Source: Myxococcota bacterium | GTDB lineage: Bacteria; Myxococcota_A; UBA9160; UBA4427 | Reading direction: 5' to 3' | Length of the DNA stretch: 64,000 bases | Assembly: GCA_028278345.1 (NCBI GenBank) | Contig: JANQEL010000220.1 | Span: 24,730-88,729 of the forward strand | In this document: piece by piece, positions 7,548 to 16,460 of the stretch | Numbering within the stretch: the first letter of the stretch is position 1 | Layout of the letters: each line of letters starts with the position of its first letter | Position numbers and translations under genes: made by a program | The notes under the pieces: generated by a model | Seen by the model: the letters and a program-made list of their open reading frames with translations, nothing else | What the model was told of the DNA's origin: nothing | Database searches by the model: none

Positions 7548-8975
7548 CTATCCCGACCCCGACTCCGACTCGCCCTCGAGCTCTTCCCCGAGCCGCGCGG
7601 CCGTATCGCGTAGGCGGTAGCGCAGCCAATCGTTTTCGTAGCTGTTGTTCAGGCCCTGCTGCGATTCTTCGAGGAGCTCTTCGAGCACGCCCTTGCGCGC
7701 TTCGAGACCCGCGCGGTGGTCGTTTCCATCGGCCAGCACGAACTCGAGCAGGTGGAGGCCTTCGATCGGCCGCCCCGCTTCGATGTGCGCGTTGGCCCGC
7801 GCCACCAGCGCATCGGCCCCCGCAAGCTCTCGCACTTCGCTCCACACCGCCGACGCGGGCACGGGGTACAGCTCGGTCGTCGTATCGAAGTGGAACCAGG
7901 TGGCGTAGTACTCCCAGATGCTCTTCACCCCCCAGGACACGCGGCCGTGCACCTGGGAGAGTTCGAGTTCGGGAGGCAGCGAGATCTCGGCCATCAGCTG
8001 GTGAACCGTCTTGCCCGCGTTCATGCCGGCGATGACCTCGTCGTGCACGTACTGCACCGCATCGCGCATCTTGATGAGCGCCGCCTTGATGCCCTCCCTG
8101 CCCTCGATGGGATCGTTGTGGCTCGGCACGATCATCTCGGGTTCGAGGGCGATGACCGTATCGAGCGAGCGGATGTACTCGATCGGCTTGCGGATCTTCT
8201 CACCCCGCATGGTGAAGATGTTCGGGAACTGCGGGAAGAGCGGCCCGAAGAAGTCGCCGCTGAAGAAGATCTTCTGATCCGGTAGCCACAGCGAGAGGTT
8301 GTCCACCCCCTCAGCACCGGGAGTCGGGATGACCTCGAACTTCACGCCGCCCTGTTCGAAGCGAAGCACGTCGCCGTCGTCGACGAGCACCGTGGGGACG
8401 ACGTTGCCGTACTCGAGAAAACCGATGTTCGGCGGCTCTTCGGGCATGAAGGGAAAGAGCGTGCGGTTGCGGTGCCAGAGATAGGGCTCGAGTTCCTTCA
8501 GGTAGCGCTGCTCTTCCGGGTACTCCTGGTGGGCGACGATCTCGGTGCCGTCTTCCGTCCAGAAGTCGGTGCCCCCGGCGTGATCCTGATGGGAATGGCT
8601 CAAGATCACGTGGGTGATCTTTCCCGGCACGGCTTCGCCGAGCAACCGGCGCTGCTTCGCCGCCTGGGTGGCGAGCCCGGTGTCGAAGACGACGTGGCCT
8701 TCACTCGTCGCCACCAACTGGGTGTTCGCCACGCCGCGAACCTGCCAGACGACATCGTGCAGTTGGCGCACCTCGATCGGCACGTTGATGAGATCGTTGG
8801 CCGCGCGTTCGGTCTCGCCCGCGGATGCGAGCCGCTCGGCCGCGATGTCACCGATCATCTCGGCGCTCTTCAGCTCCGCACTCTTCTTGATGTCGTCACA
8901 GCCGAGTGTCAGAAGCAGCGGCACGAAACACGACGCGGCCGTTCGGCGAAGGAAATGCGCGGAGGAAATCGTCAT
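7548..8975 (-). CDS. MBL fold metallo-hydrolase lipoprotein, alkyl sulfatase-like
   Basis: A 475-residue exported lipoprotein. It starts with a signal peptide ending in the lipobox LTLGC, then a metallo-beta-lactamase domain with the metal motif H127-S-H129-Q-D131-H132. The C-terminal third (from about RDAVQYVHDE to the end) resembles the alkyl sulfatase dimerisation domain, including GADALVARANAHIEAG and HLLEFVLADGNDH. It could hydrolyse alkyl sulfates or related esters in the periplasm. The ATG at 8975 is chosen because it opens the signal peptide and has TGGAG upstream; the reading frame extends 31 codons further. It is divergent from the LVIVD-type gene. Confidence 0.82.
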   Translation of the reverse strand: MTISSAHFLRRTAASCFVPLLLTLGCDDIKKSAELKSAEMIGDIAAERLASAGETERAANDLINVPIEVRQLHDVVWQVRGVANTQLVATSEGHVVFDTGLATQAAKQRRLLGEAVPGKITHVILSHSHQDHAGGTDFWTEDGTEIVAHQEYPEEQRYLKELEPYLWHRNRTLFPFMPEEPPNIGFLEYGNVVPTVLVDDGDVLRFEQGGVKFEVIPTPGAEGVDNLSLWLPDQKIFFSGDFFGPLFPQFPNIFTMRGEKIRKPIEYIRSLDTVIALEPEMIVPSHNDPIEGREGIKAALIKMRDAVQYVHDEVIAGMNAGKTVHQLMAEISLPPELELSQVHGRVSWGVKSIWEYYATWFHFDTTTELYPVPASAVWSEVRELAGADALVARANAHIEAGRPIEGLHLLEFVLADGNDHRAGLEARKGVLEELLEESQQGLNNSYENDWLRYRLRDTAARLGEELEGESESGSG

Positions 8976-9117
8976 GGAGGCTCCATCGACAACGCGTGGG
9001 GGTACGCGGAAGAAGTGAGAACGTATTGGTTTTGTTCCTCTTTTCCAATCGCTCACCGGGAGACGCACCGCCTTCCGGCGCCTTTGTCAGGAGCTTTCGA
9101 TCGGGGCGACGTCGCGG

Positions 9118-9147
9118 TTGACACACGCTCTCACCGGTCGACACAAT
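9118..9147 (+). promoter_or_regulatory. Probable sigma70-type promoter for the 9155 gene
   Basis: TTGACA at 9118-9123 matches the -35 consensus exactly. An 18-nt spacer leads to CACAAT at 9142-9147 (4 of 6 matches to TATAAT). The ATG follows only 7 nt later and has no ribosome site, so the mRNA may be leaderless. Confidence 0.45.
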
Positions 9148-9154
9148 TCACTTC

Positions 9155-10954
9155 ATGGCTTGTCTCGCGCCGCGCGCATTCCTCATCGGAACGTTCGTTC
9201 CACTCGCTCTCGTTGTGGCGTCGCTTTCGATGGCCCACGACCAGGAACTCGAAGGCGAACCGCAGAACGCCGCGGCCGCGCAGCACACCCCGTGCATCGA
9301 AGGCACTTCGGGTGACTACGGCTGCCGCAACATGGAGCTCGTCCACTTCGTTCCGATCGGAGCGTTGTTCAACATCACGGCGAACGACATCTGGGGCTGG
9401 ACCGATCCCGAGAACGGCGATGAGTACGTGCTGCTCGGAACGCGCGGAGGCACGGTCTTCGTGCGCATCGACGAGTACGGGCACCCGACCACCCTCGGCG
9501 GGCTCCCCACGCGAACGACCCACAGTTCGTGGCGCGACATCAAGGTCTACGAAAACCACGCCTACATCGTGAGCGAAGCCGTGAATCATGGGCTCCAGGT
9601 CTTCGACCTGACGCGCTTGCGCGACCTCCCACCGGAGGAGATGCCCAAGGTCTTCGAGGCCGATACCGAGTACACACGCTTCCGCTCCGCGCACAACATC
9701 GCGATCAACGAGGATACGGGGTTCGCCTACGTGGTGGGCGCCGCCTCGTGTCTGGGCGGCCTGCACATGATCGACATCCGCGAGCCGAAGAACCCCCAGT
9801 TCGCCGGATGCTTCTCGGAGGATCGCTACACCCACGACGCCCAGTGCGTCATCTATCACGGTCCGGACGCCGACTACAAGGGACGCGAGATCTGCTTCAA
9901 CTCGAACGAAGACACGGTGACCATCGTCGACGTCACCGACAAGAGCGCTCCCGTGATGATCGCCCGGGCGCCCTACTTCGGTGCTTCCTATACCCATCAG
10001 GGTTGGCTCACCGAAGACCACGCCTACTTCCTGCTCGACGACGAACTCGACGAGCGATTCTACGGCTCACCGACGCGCACCTTCGTCTGGAACATGAAGG
10101 ATCTCGACGCGCCCTACGTCAGCGGAGTGCACGACGGTTCGTCGCGCTCGATCGACCACAACCAGTACACCCTGGGCAATCACGTCTTCCAGGCAAACTA
10201 CCAGAGCGGCATCCGCGTGCTGCGCTTTGGGGATCTCGAGCAGGGTGAACTCGCCGAAGTCGCCTACTTCGACACCACCCCCAACGACGATCGGCCGATC
10301 TTCAGCGGCACCTGGAGCGTCTACCCCTACTTCGAGAGCGGCTACATCGTCGCCAGCGACATCTACCGTGGGCTCTACATCCTGAAAGTCGATCTGGATG
10401 CGGTGTCGGAGTGCGCAGATGGCATCGACAACGACGGCGATGGTCTGCGCGACTTCGGCGAAGATGCGACGTGCATCTCCGCAGATGCCGCCTCGGAGAG
10501 CATCCGCTACGACGTCGACCTCCTGCTCGACCACCGCTTCCGCTGGCAGGCCTTCGTACCCGGGCTGCACGACGATCTGAAGCTCACCATCGAGGGTTCG
10601 GAGACCGTCGACATCAGCGAGTTCGACTTCGACTCCCTTCGTCTCGACCCGGGTGCGGTCCGGGCCGATGTCCCGAAGTGGGCGCGCAAGGGTTTCGACG
10701 TGAACCGCGACGGTCACAAGGATCTCGGCCTGTCGTTCGACATACCTCGAGCGGCCCTGACACCCGGCGACGATCGCGTCTGCGTTTCCGGTCTGCTCGC
10801 TGGCGACGCGTTCGAGAGCTGCATCGCCCTCGTGGTCTCGGACGAGCCCGATTTCACCGTGCGCTATTCGCCCGCAAGTGGTGCGAAGGTGCCGAGTGAA
10901 GAACCGACAGTGGCAGAGAAAACCAAGAACGAGGCGGATCATCCCACCAAGTAG
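9155..10954 (+). CDS. Choice-of-anchor B family / LVIVD repeat protein
   Basis: A 599-residue secreted protein. Residues 1-27 form a Sec signal peptide. The middle (about 60-420) is a beta-propeller-like series of repeats with motifs such as HNIAINEDTGFAYVVGA and DTVTIVDVTDKSAPV, characteristic of choice-of-anchor B/LVIVD proteins. After it comes CADGIDNDGDGLRDFGEDATC, a calcium-binding-like Asp/Asn turn found in secreted myxobacterial and related proteins, then a C-terminal beta domain with another DVNRDGHKD turn. The function is unknown; surface or periplasmic binding is likely. Cysteines suggest disulfides. A consensus promoter lies directly upstream. Confidence 0.8.
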   Translation: MACLAPRAFLIGTFVPLALVVASLSMAHDQELEGEPQNAAAAQHTPCIEGTSGDYGCRNMELVHFVPIGALFNITANDIWGWTDPENGDEYVLLGTRGGTVFVRIDEYGHPTTLGGLPTRTTHSSWRDIKVYENHAYIVSEAVNHGLQVFDLTRLRDLPPEEMPKVFEADTEYTRFRSAHNIAINEDTGFAYVVGAASCLGGLHMIDIREPKNPQFAGCFSEDRYTHDAQCVIYHGPDADYKGREICFNSNEDTVTIVDVTDKSAPVMIARAPYFGASYTHQGWLTEDHAYFLLDDELDERFYGSPTRTFVWNMKDLDAPYVSGVHDGSSRSIDHNQYTLGNHVFQANYQSGIRVLRFGDLEQGELAEVAYFDTTPNDDRPIFSGTWSVYPYFESGYIVASDIYRGLYILKVDLDAVSECADGIDNDGDGLRDFGEDATCISADAASESIRYDVDLLLDHRFRWQAFVPGLHDDLKLTIEGSETVDISEFDFDSLRLDPGAVRADVPKWARKGFDVNRDGHKDLGLSFDIPRAALTPGDDRVCVSGLLAGDAFESCIALVVSDEPDFTVRYSPASGAKVPSEEPTVAEKTKNEADHPTK

Positions 10955-11018
10955 CCCGTTGCGACTGCGCTGCGGGTTCGCGATCCCCGTGATCCCAACC
11001 ACCTCGAAGGAGGAAAAG

Positions 11019-11465
11019 ATGGCCAAGACCCCCCCGATGGGCATGTCCCGAATCTGTCCCAATCTGTTCTACGATGACCCCGCTGCGGCGCTCGATTGGC
11101 TGGCGAAGAACTTCGGTTTCGTTCAGCGCAACGCCATGCCGGGCCCGGACGGCAAGATCATGCACGCAGAGATGGAAGTGCTCGACGCCATCATCATGAT
11201 GAGCCCGACCAGCTCCGAAGAAGTCTGGACGAGCCCGAAGTCGAATGGCGGCGCAGTCACCCAGAGCCTCTACATCTATGTCGACGATGTCGATGAACAC
11301 CATGCCGCTGCGAAGAGCGCGGGCGCGAAGATCCTCTCCGAACCCGAAGACATGTTCTGGGGGGATCGCACCTACGTGGCCGAAGACCTCGAGGGCCATC
11401 GCTGGACCTTCGCGCACTTCGTGCGTGAGATCGCGCCCGAAGACATGGAGATCCCGGAAGGCTGA
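11019..11465 (+). CDS. VOC family protein (glyoxalase-like)
   Basis: A 148-residue vicinal-oxygen-chelate protein with the two beta-alpha-beta-beta-beta repeats of the YCII/PhnB-like glyoxalase group: ICPNLFYDDPAAALDWLAKNFGF at the start and DRTYVAEDLEGHRWTFA at the end. Such proteins are metal-dependent small enzymes or binding proteins; the substrate is unknown. AAGGAGG at 11007-11013 fixes the ATG at 11019, so the 47 codons upstream in the same frame are not used. The next gene appears to start inside its 3' end. Confidence 0.85.
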   Translation: MAKTPPMGMSRICPNLFYDDPAAALDWLAKNFGFVQRNAMPGPDGKIMHAEMEVLDAIIMMSPTSSEEVWTSPKSNGGAVTQSLYIYVDDVDEHHAAAKSAGAKILSEPEDMFWGDRTYVAEDLEGHRWTFAHFVREIAPEDMEIPEG

Positions 11466-13416
11466 GCTCGAAAGATCGCGCGGGCGATCGACCGCGAAGC
11501 CTCCCCTGTTTGCCTGGCTGCTGATCGCGGCGGCGCACCTTTCGTGCGTCGCCGCGGCGGGCGCCTCTTCGGTCGGAGAAGAAGACCGCTCGTTCGCGAG
11601 CTGGTTCAACACCGCCTCGCGCGACCCCGCCCTTCCGAAGGAAACCGGCGAGGGCGGCTTCGCGACTTCGGACACCTGCCGCTCGTGCCACCCCGGGCCG
11701 TACCAGAGCTGGCACGATTCGTTCCACCGCACGATGACCCAGGAGGCGAGCCCCGAAGCCATCCTCGGCGACTTCGAAGGCACGACCCTCGAAGCCCGCG
11801 GTCACGTGACGAAGCTCTCTCGCCGAGGCGACGAGTTCTGGGTCGAACTCACGGATCCCGTGTGGTTCATGGATCCCGACCCGAACAAGCAGGGGCCACC
11901 GCCGCGCTTCGAAGTGCCGGTGGTCATGACCACCGGCTCCCACCACATCCAGTACTACTGGATCCGCCGTCCAGCGAGCGGCACCTACCACGGCCGACCG
12001 GATCACGGCGCACTCATGACGGTGCCCTGGGTCTGGATGATCGAGGAGAAGCGCTGGCTTCCGGTTCAGGATTCGTTCCTCACACCGCCGACCCCCGAGC
12101 ACGAAGGCCCGTTGGTGTGGAATACGACGTGCTTCGGTTGCCATGCAGTGGGGACCCAGCCTCGCTACTCCGCGAAGGACGACGAGTTCGCGAGCGCTTC
12201 CGTCGAACTCGGCATCGCCTGCGAATCGTGTCACGGCCCGGCCGACCAGCACTTGCGCGCACATCGCTCACCGCTGGGGCGCTACGCGCGCTACTTCGGC
12301 TTCGACGACGAAGACGACGCGACCATCGTGAACCCCGCCAAGCTCTCGGCGGCCAAGTCGCGCGATGTCTGCGGGCAGTGTCACAGCTTCGGCGAACCCC
12401 TCGACATGGACGCCCACAAGCAGACGGGCCTCGCCTTCCGTCCCGGCCAGAACCTCCACGCCACGGAGAGGGTCTTCCGATTGCAGCCCGAACCCGGGCT
12501 CGAAGGCGAGAACCGCGATGCCATCCCCACCGTGAACCTTGGCGGCAACTTCTGGGGCGACGGGACGATTCGCGTCGCGGGCCGCGAGTACAACGGCCTG
12601 ATGGAGACCGGGTGCGCGACCCGGGGTGAGCTCACGTGCCTCACTTGCCACTCACTCCACAGCTACCGCGACCGTTCCGATCAACTCAACGAAGTGGGAG
12701 ATCGCGACTCCACCTGCCTCGAGTGTCACCCGACGATCGGCGCCGACATCGAAGCCCATACCCATCATCCCCTCTCGTCGACGGGCAGCCGCTGCATCAA
12801 CTGCCACATGCCGCACACGACGTACGGGCTCTTCGTCGCGATGCGCAGTCATCGCATCGATAGTCCGAGCGCTCGGGTGCAGGCCGAGACCGGTCGTCCG
12901 AACGCGTGCAACCTCTGCCATCTCGACCAGACCCTCGGCTGGACGAACGAGAAGTTGCACAGCTGGTACGGACAGCCGCGCGCGCAGCTCTCCGGAGACG
13001 ATGAGCAGATCGCCTCCTCGGTCCTCCTCGCCACGAAGGGAGATGCCGCCCAACGCGCGATCATCGCCTGGCACTTCGGTTGGCGGGAAGCCCAGGTCGC
13101 CTCGGGAACCAAGTGGCTCGGGGCCTATCTCTCGATCCTGTTGAACGACCCCTACGTGGCGATCCGCCGCGTTGCGAACCGTTCGATTACCCACCTGCCC
13201 GGCTACGAAGGCTTCGAGTACGATTTCGCCGCGAGCCCGAAAGCGTTGGCCGAGAAGCAACTCGAAGCGATCGCCCTGTGGCGGAACGTCGTTGCCCAGG
13301 GCAGCGATCGCAGTGGCCGACCGTTGTTGATCGATGCGCGTGGCAACGTCGATCAATCGACGCTCCAGCGCCTGCTGAACGAACGCAATCACACTCCAAT
13401 CAGGATCAGTGAATGA
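11425..13416 (+). CDS. Octaheme c-type cytochrome (cytochrome c554/c'-like, multiheme)
   Basis: An exported multiheme cytochrome of about 663 residues with eight CxxCH heme sites: CRSCH, CFGCH, CESCH, CGQCH, CLTCH, CLECH, CINCH and CNLCH. A hydrophobic stretch (LFAWLLIAAAHLSCVAAAGA) near the start acts as a signal peptide or anchor. The C-terminal 200 residues lack hemes and look helical, HEAT-like. The start is uncertain: there is no ATG close to the signal sequence, and the GTG at 11425, inside the VOC gene, is the best in-frame choice. It overlaps the next gene by 4 bp. Its redox substrate is unknown. Confidence 0.78.
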   Translation: MRSRPKTWRSRKAELERSRGRSTAKPPLFAWLLIAAAHLSCVAAAGASSVGEEDRSFASWFNTASRDPALPKETGEGGFATSDTCRSCHPGPYQSWHDSFHRTMTQEASPEAILGDFEGTTLEARGHVTKLSRRGDEFWVELTDPVWFMDPDPNKQGPPPRFEVPVVMTTGSHHIQYYWIRRPASGTYHGRPDHGALMTVPWVWMIEEKRWLPVQDSFLTPPTPEHEGPLVWNTTCFGCHAVGTQPRYSAKDDEFASASVELGIACESCHGPADQHLRAHRSPLGRYARYFGFDDEDDATIVNPAKLSAAKSRDVCGQCHSFGEPLDMDAHKQTGLAFRPGQNLHATERVFRLQPEPGLEGENRDAIPTVNLGGNFWGDGTIRVAGREYNGLMETGCATRGELTCLTCHSLHSYRDRSDQLNEVGDRDSTCLECHPTIGADIEAHTHHPLSSTGSRCINCHMPHTTYGLFVAMRSHRIDSPSARVQAETGRPNACNLCHLDQTLGWTNEKLHSWYGQPRAQLSGDDEQIASSVLLATKGDAAQRAIIAWHFGWREAQVASGTKWLGAYLSILLNDPYVAIRRVANRSITHLPGYEGFEYDFAASPKALAEKQLEAIALWRNVVAQGSDRSGRPLLIDARGNVDQSTLQRLLNERNHTPIRISE

Positions 13417-13862
13417 GCAAGAAGTCGAAGGTTCGTGAAGGCGACGATCTCGCCGCCCGTCATCTGCGCATCGGTTGGTGGTCGCTGTTGCTCTTCCTCT
13501 TCCTGGGTGTCGTCCTCGAAACGCTCCACGGTTTCAAGGTGGGGTTCTACCTGGACGTCTCGAACGAAACGCGGCGTCTGATGTGGACCCTCGCCCATGC
13601 GCACGGCGCGTTGCTCTCCCTGGTCCACATCGCCTTCGCCGTGTCGTTGAAGTACGCGCCCGAGAGCTGGAACGACGACGGGCGAACGCTCGCGTCGCGC
13701 CTACACACCGCAGCCCTCGTACTGCTTCCCCTCGGCTTCTTCGCGGGAGGGCTCGTGATCCACGGTGGCGATCCCGGGCTCGGCATCCTGCTCGTACCAC
13801 CGGGCGGCATTGCGCTCTTCGCTGCGGTGTTCCTGACCGCTCGCGGCGTGAGTGGCCGGTAG
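13413..13862 (+). CDS. Small integral membrane protein coupled to the octaheme cytochrome
   Basis: A 149-residue protein with four predicted membrane helices (about residues 22-42, 55-78, 95-112, 121-143). The second starts with LAHAHGALLSLVHIAF. The start overlaps the cytochrome stop by 4 bp (ATGA), which implies coupled translation and a membrane partner for the cytochrome. I do not recognise a named family. The position of the His-rich segment is reminiscent of small four-helix heme proteins, but that is speculation. Confidence 0.7.
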   Translation: MSKKSKVREGDDLAARHLRIGWWSLLLFLFLGVVLETLHGFKVGFYLDVSNETRRLMWTLAHAHGALLSLVHIAFAVSLKYAPESWNDDGRTLASRLHTAALVLLPLGFFAGGLVIHGGDPGLGILLVPPGGIALFAAVFLTARGVSGR

Positions 13863-13879
13863 CTCCCGCGTCTCGACCG

Positions 13880-14671
13880 CTATTCGACCACCACCCGCGC
13901 GCCTTCCACGATCACTTCATATACGTAGCCGTGGCCGAAATCGCGGTCGGCGGTGAGCGAACCGCGCACCAACACCACGTCGCCTTCTTTCGCGGGATCG
14001 TCGGTGGTGATGACGAGATCGTTTCGACCGTCCGCGGTACTCGTACCGTCCTGGAGATGCAGCCAGTTGGTGCCCATGATGCGTGGCGAGTACTTCACCA
14101 CGCGCCCCCGCAAGGTCACCTCCCGCCCCGATAGCGCGCTTCCGGCTTCGAAGACCTCGGCCACCGTGTAGCCGCCTTCGGGCTTCGAGATCCCCTCGAA
14201 CGCCGAAGCGGGAGCCCCCGCTGCACGGCTCGAGCTGGGATGGGGCACCGTCTTGTCCCCCGAGGCCGCGCCCATCGCCGACATCGCACCCGACGCCACG
14301 CGGATCTCCTCTGCGAAGTAGACGAGAGGAAAGGTCCGCCCGAGGGTGTCGCTGCGATAGTTCTGCATCGGACTGTGGGTGGGGAGCGATACGCGGTCGC
14401 CAACCTCGACGGGGAAGCGCGGTGCCGCCGCCCAGACCGAGCGCGTGCCGGCGTCGACCTTCACGTAGGTATAGGAAGATGCTTCCGCAGTCTCGGTCAC
14501 GGTGCCGACGAGTTCGTTCGCCGAGGAGCCTCCGCCGTGGACGGCACCGGAAGGCAGGTTGCCGATCGCCGGATGACCGGGGGGCATGGCGGTCTGCGCA
14601 TGCGCTTCACCGGCAAAGATGACGAGCACGGCCAGCAGCCCCGCTCGAAAGGTCTCGATTCTTACGAACAC
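13880..14671 (-). CDS. Exported OB-fold protein (NrfJ-related)
   Basis: A 263-residue protein with a Sec signal peptide (AGLLAVLVIFAGEAHA) from a GTG start at 14671. The C-terminal half (YTVAEVFEAG, REVTLRGRVVKYSPRIMGTNWLHLQDGT, then GHGYVYEVIVEGARVVVE) matches the OB-fold domain of NrfJ-related periplasmic proteins. A second, weaker strand-rich region precedes it (GTVTETAEASSYTYVKVDAG), so there may be two OB folds. It converges on the multiheme cytochrome operon, and NrfJ-type proteins are found near cytochrome genes, so a role in heme-protein assembly or function is possible. The start is tentative. Confidence 0.68.
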   Translation of the reverse strand: MFVRIETFRAGLLAVLVIFAGEAHAQTAMPPGHPAIGNLPSGAVHGGGSSANELVGTVTETAEASSYTYVKVDAGTRSVWAAAPRFPVEVGDRVSLPTHSPMQNYRSDTLGRTFPLVYFAEEIRVASGAMSAMGAASGDKTVPHPSSSRAAGAPASAFEGISKPEGGYTVAEVFEAGSALSGREVTLRGRVVKYSPRIMGTNWLHLQDGTSTADGRNDLVITTDDPAKEGDVVLVRGSLTADRDFGHGYVYEVIVEGARVVVE

Positions 14672-14894
14672 GTTCAACTCGATTCTCCCTGCTCCCCAAC
14701 TTCCCGGCGCCCCAGGAGCCACGCCGCCGGCGCACGATACATCAGTTCTGCACACGGCTGCGCTCGCACTGCGCACTGTGTGACGGTCGTACACAAGTCA
14801 CGCTTTTCCGGGCCGATGAATCCTTCGAGCCCGCGAGGCGGCGCCGCACTGCAACCGGCGGCCCCTCGCGCATTGCCCCCGGAGACCTGCCGTG

Positions 14895-15296
14895 ATGAAG
14901 GACGGAAAGACCCGCAAACTCGCACGCCCCGAACAAGAAGCCCTGCTCGAACCCTTCCTCGCCAGCCATCGCGCGAGCCTCGTGATCGAGAAGGGCCCCG
15001 CCGCAGGTGAGGAGTTCGTGCTCGAAAAGAAACAGGTGCTCGTCGGACGCGGGCCCGAAGTCGACATGAGCTTCAACGACGACGCGATGTCCCGCGAGCA
15101 CGTCGCCTTCGAGCTGCTGCCCGATGGCTTTCGCGCGCGCGATCTCGCCAGCACGAACGGCATGCGGGTGAACGGCGGCGAGGTGCTGGTCGCCGATCTC
15201 AAGCACGGCGATGCGATCGAGATCGGCAACGCGACCCTGCGCTACATCGTCGAGCCCCTGCCGAAGTCGGCTCGCATGCACGTGATCCCCGAATAG
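14895..15296 (+). CDS. FHA domain-containing protein
   Basis: A 133-residue cytoplasmic protein with a forkhead-associated domain over about residues 28-120. The conserved pieces are VLVGRGPEVDMSF, SREHVAFEL and LASTNGMRVNG, which form the phosphothreonine-binding surface. GGAGA at 14881-14885 serves the ATG at 14895; a GTG immediately before is also possible. It lies 13 bp ahead of a Ser/Thr kinase gene, so it is likely a substrate or reader of that kinase. Confidence 0.88.
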   Translation: MKDGKTRKLARPEQEALLEPFLASHRASLVIEKGPAAGEEFVLEKKQVLVGRGPEVDMSFNDDAMSREHVAFELLPDGFRARDLASTNGMRVNGGEVLVADLKHGDAIEIGNATLRYIVEPLPKSARMHVIPE

Positions 15297-15309
15297 CAGG
15301 CCGGCCCCG

Positions 15310-16455
15310 ATGGCGTCTCTGGTCGGGCGCACGCTCGGCAACTACGAGATCGAAGACGAGCTCGGCAGCGGCGGAATGGGGGTGGTGTGGCTCGCACGCC
15401 AGACCAGCCTCGATCGGCCGGCCGTGCTGAAGCGCATTCGGCCCGAGCTTCGCGAGCACGCGGAGCTCGCCGAACGCTTTGCGCGCGAAGCGCGAACCGC
15501 CGCGGCAATCCACCACCCCAACGTGGTCGCGGTGTACGACCGCTTCACCTCGCGCGGGCACGAGTACATCGTGCAGGAGTACGTGGACGGCGCCGATCTG
15601 TCGAGCGTTCTCACGCGTTGCGGTCCCTTGCCGCCGCGCATCGCGTCGATGATCGCCCTCGCCGTCGTACGCGGCCTCGAGGAGATCCATAGCCAGGGCA
15701 CCGTGCATCGCGACCTCAAACCGCAGAACATCCTCATCGGAAGGCGCGGTGAGGTGAAGATCGCCGACTTCGGTCTGGCCCTCGACGCCCGCGCGGCCGG
15801 CCTCACCCGTCCGGGCGTGATGCTCGGCTCTCCCCCCTACATGCCACCGGAACAGATGATCGGAGAACGCGTCGACGCACGCAGCGATCTCTTCTCCCTC
15901 GGCGTCGTGCTGTACGAGCTGCTCAGCAACGCGCTTCCCTATCGCGAACCCGATTCCAAGGCGGAAGACGAGAGCGAGCAGACGGCGAGCCTCCTCAAGG
16001 CGATGCAGAAGGAACGCTACGCCCCCCTGCGCAACCACACGCGAGGCGTACCGCGGCGGCTGCGCGCGATCGTTCGCGGCTGTCTCAAGGCCAACCCGAA
16101 GCGACGCCTCGCGAGCGCGACCCGCATCCGTCGCCGACTCGAACGCGAACTCGGCCATCCCTCGCCGGTGGACATGCAGCGCAAGCTCGCAGGCTGGTTG
16201 TGGGAACGACAGGTCTTCGAGTGCCGCGGTAACGAGACCGTCGTGCAGACGGCCGACACGAGTGAAGCCTTCGAGCACGCACCCCGCACGAGTTGGGCTG
16301 CGGCCCTCGCTGCGGCAGCCACGGTCCTGGTGCTCAGTGCAGGGATCGTGATCGCGAAGTCGAAGCTCGAAACCTCACCCGCCTTCACCGCGATGGCCGA
16401 ACTCGCGCGCGCCCATCACGCACCTTTCCTGGACGTCGAGCCTCGAGAGCGCTGA
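15310..16455 (+). CDS. Serine/threonine protein kinase
   Basis: A 381-residue Hanks-type kinase. It has the glycine loop GSGGMG (19-24), the ATP lysine K41, the catalytic loop H133-R-D-L-K-P-Q-N, IADFGLAL (DFG) and a PPYMPPEQM P+1 region followed by DLFSLGVVLYELL. After the kinase domain comes one membrane helix near residues 330-350 (WAAALAAAATVLVLSAGIVIA) and a short tail, so the kinase faces the cytoplasm with almost no extracytoplasmic sensor. It forms an operon with the FHA protein. Confidence 0.9.
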   Translation: MASLVGRTLGNYEIEDELGSGGMGVVWLARQTSLDRPAVLKRIRPELREHAELAERFAREARTAAAIHHPNVVAVYDRFTSRGHEYIVQEYVDGADLSSVLTRCGPLPPRIASMIALAVVRGLEEIHSQGTVHRDLKPQNILIGRRGEVKIADFGLALDARAAGLTRPGVMLGSPPYMPPEQMIGERVDARSDLFSLGVVLYELLSNALPYREPDSKAEDESEQTASLLKAMQKERYAPLRNHTRGVPRRLRAIVRGCLKANPKRRLASATRIRRRLERELGHPSPVDMQRKLAGWLWERQVFECRGNETVVQTADTSEAFEHAPRTSWAAALAAAATVLVLSAGIVIAKSKLETSPAFTAMAELARAHHAPFLDVEPRER

Positions 16456-16460
16456 CCGCT

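Noticed and set aside
11425..13416. Octaheme protein as hydroxylamine oxidoreductase or nitrite reductase
   Set aside because: No clear P460 cross-link Tyr pattern or CxxCK site is seen, and the spacing of hemes and the C-terminal helical part do not match these enzymes convincingly.
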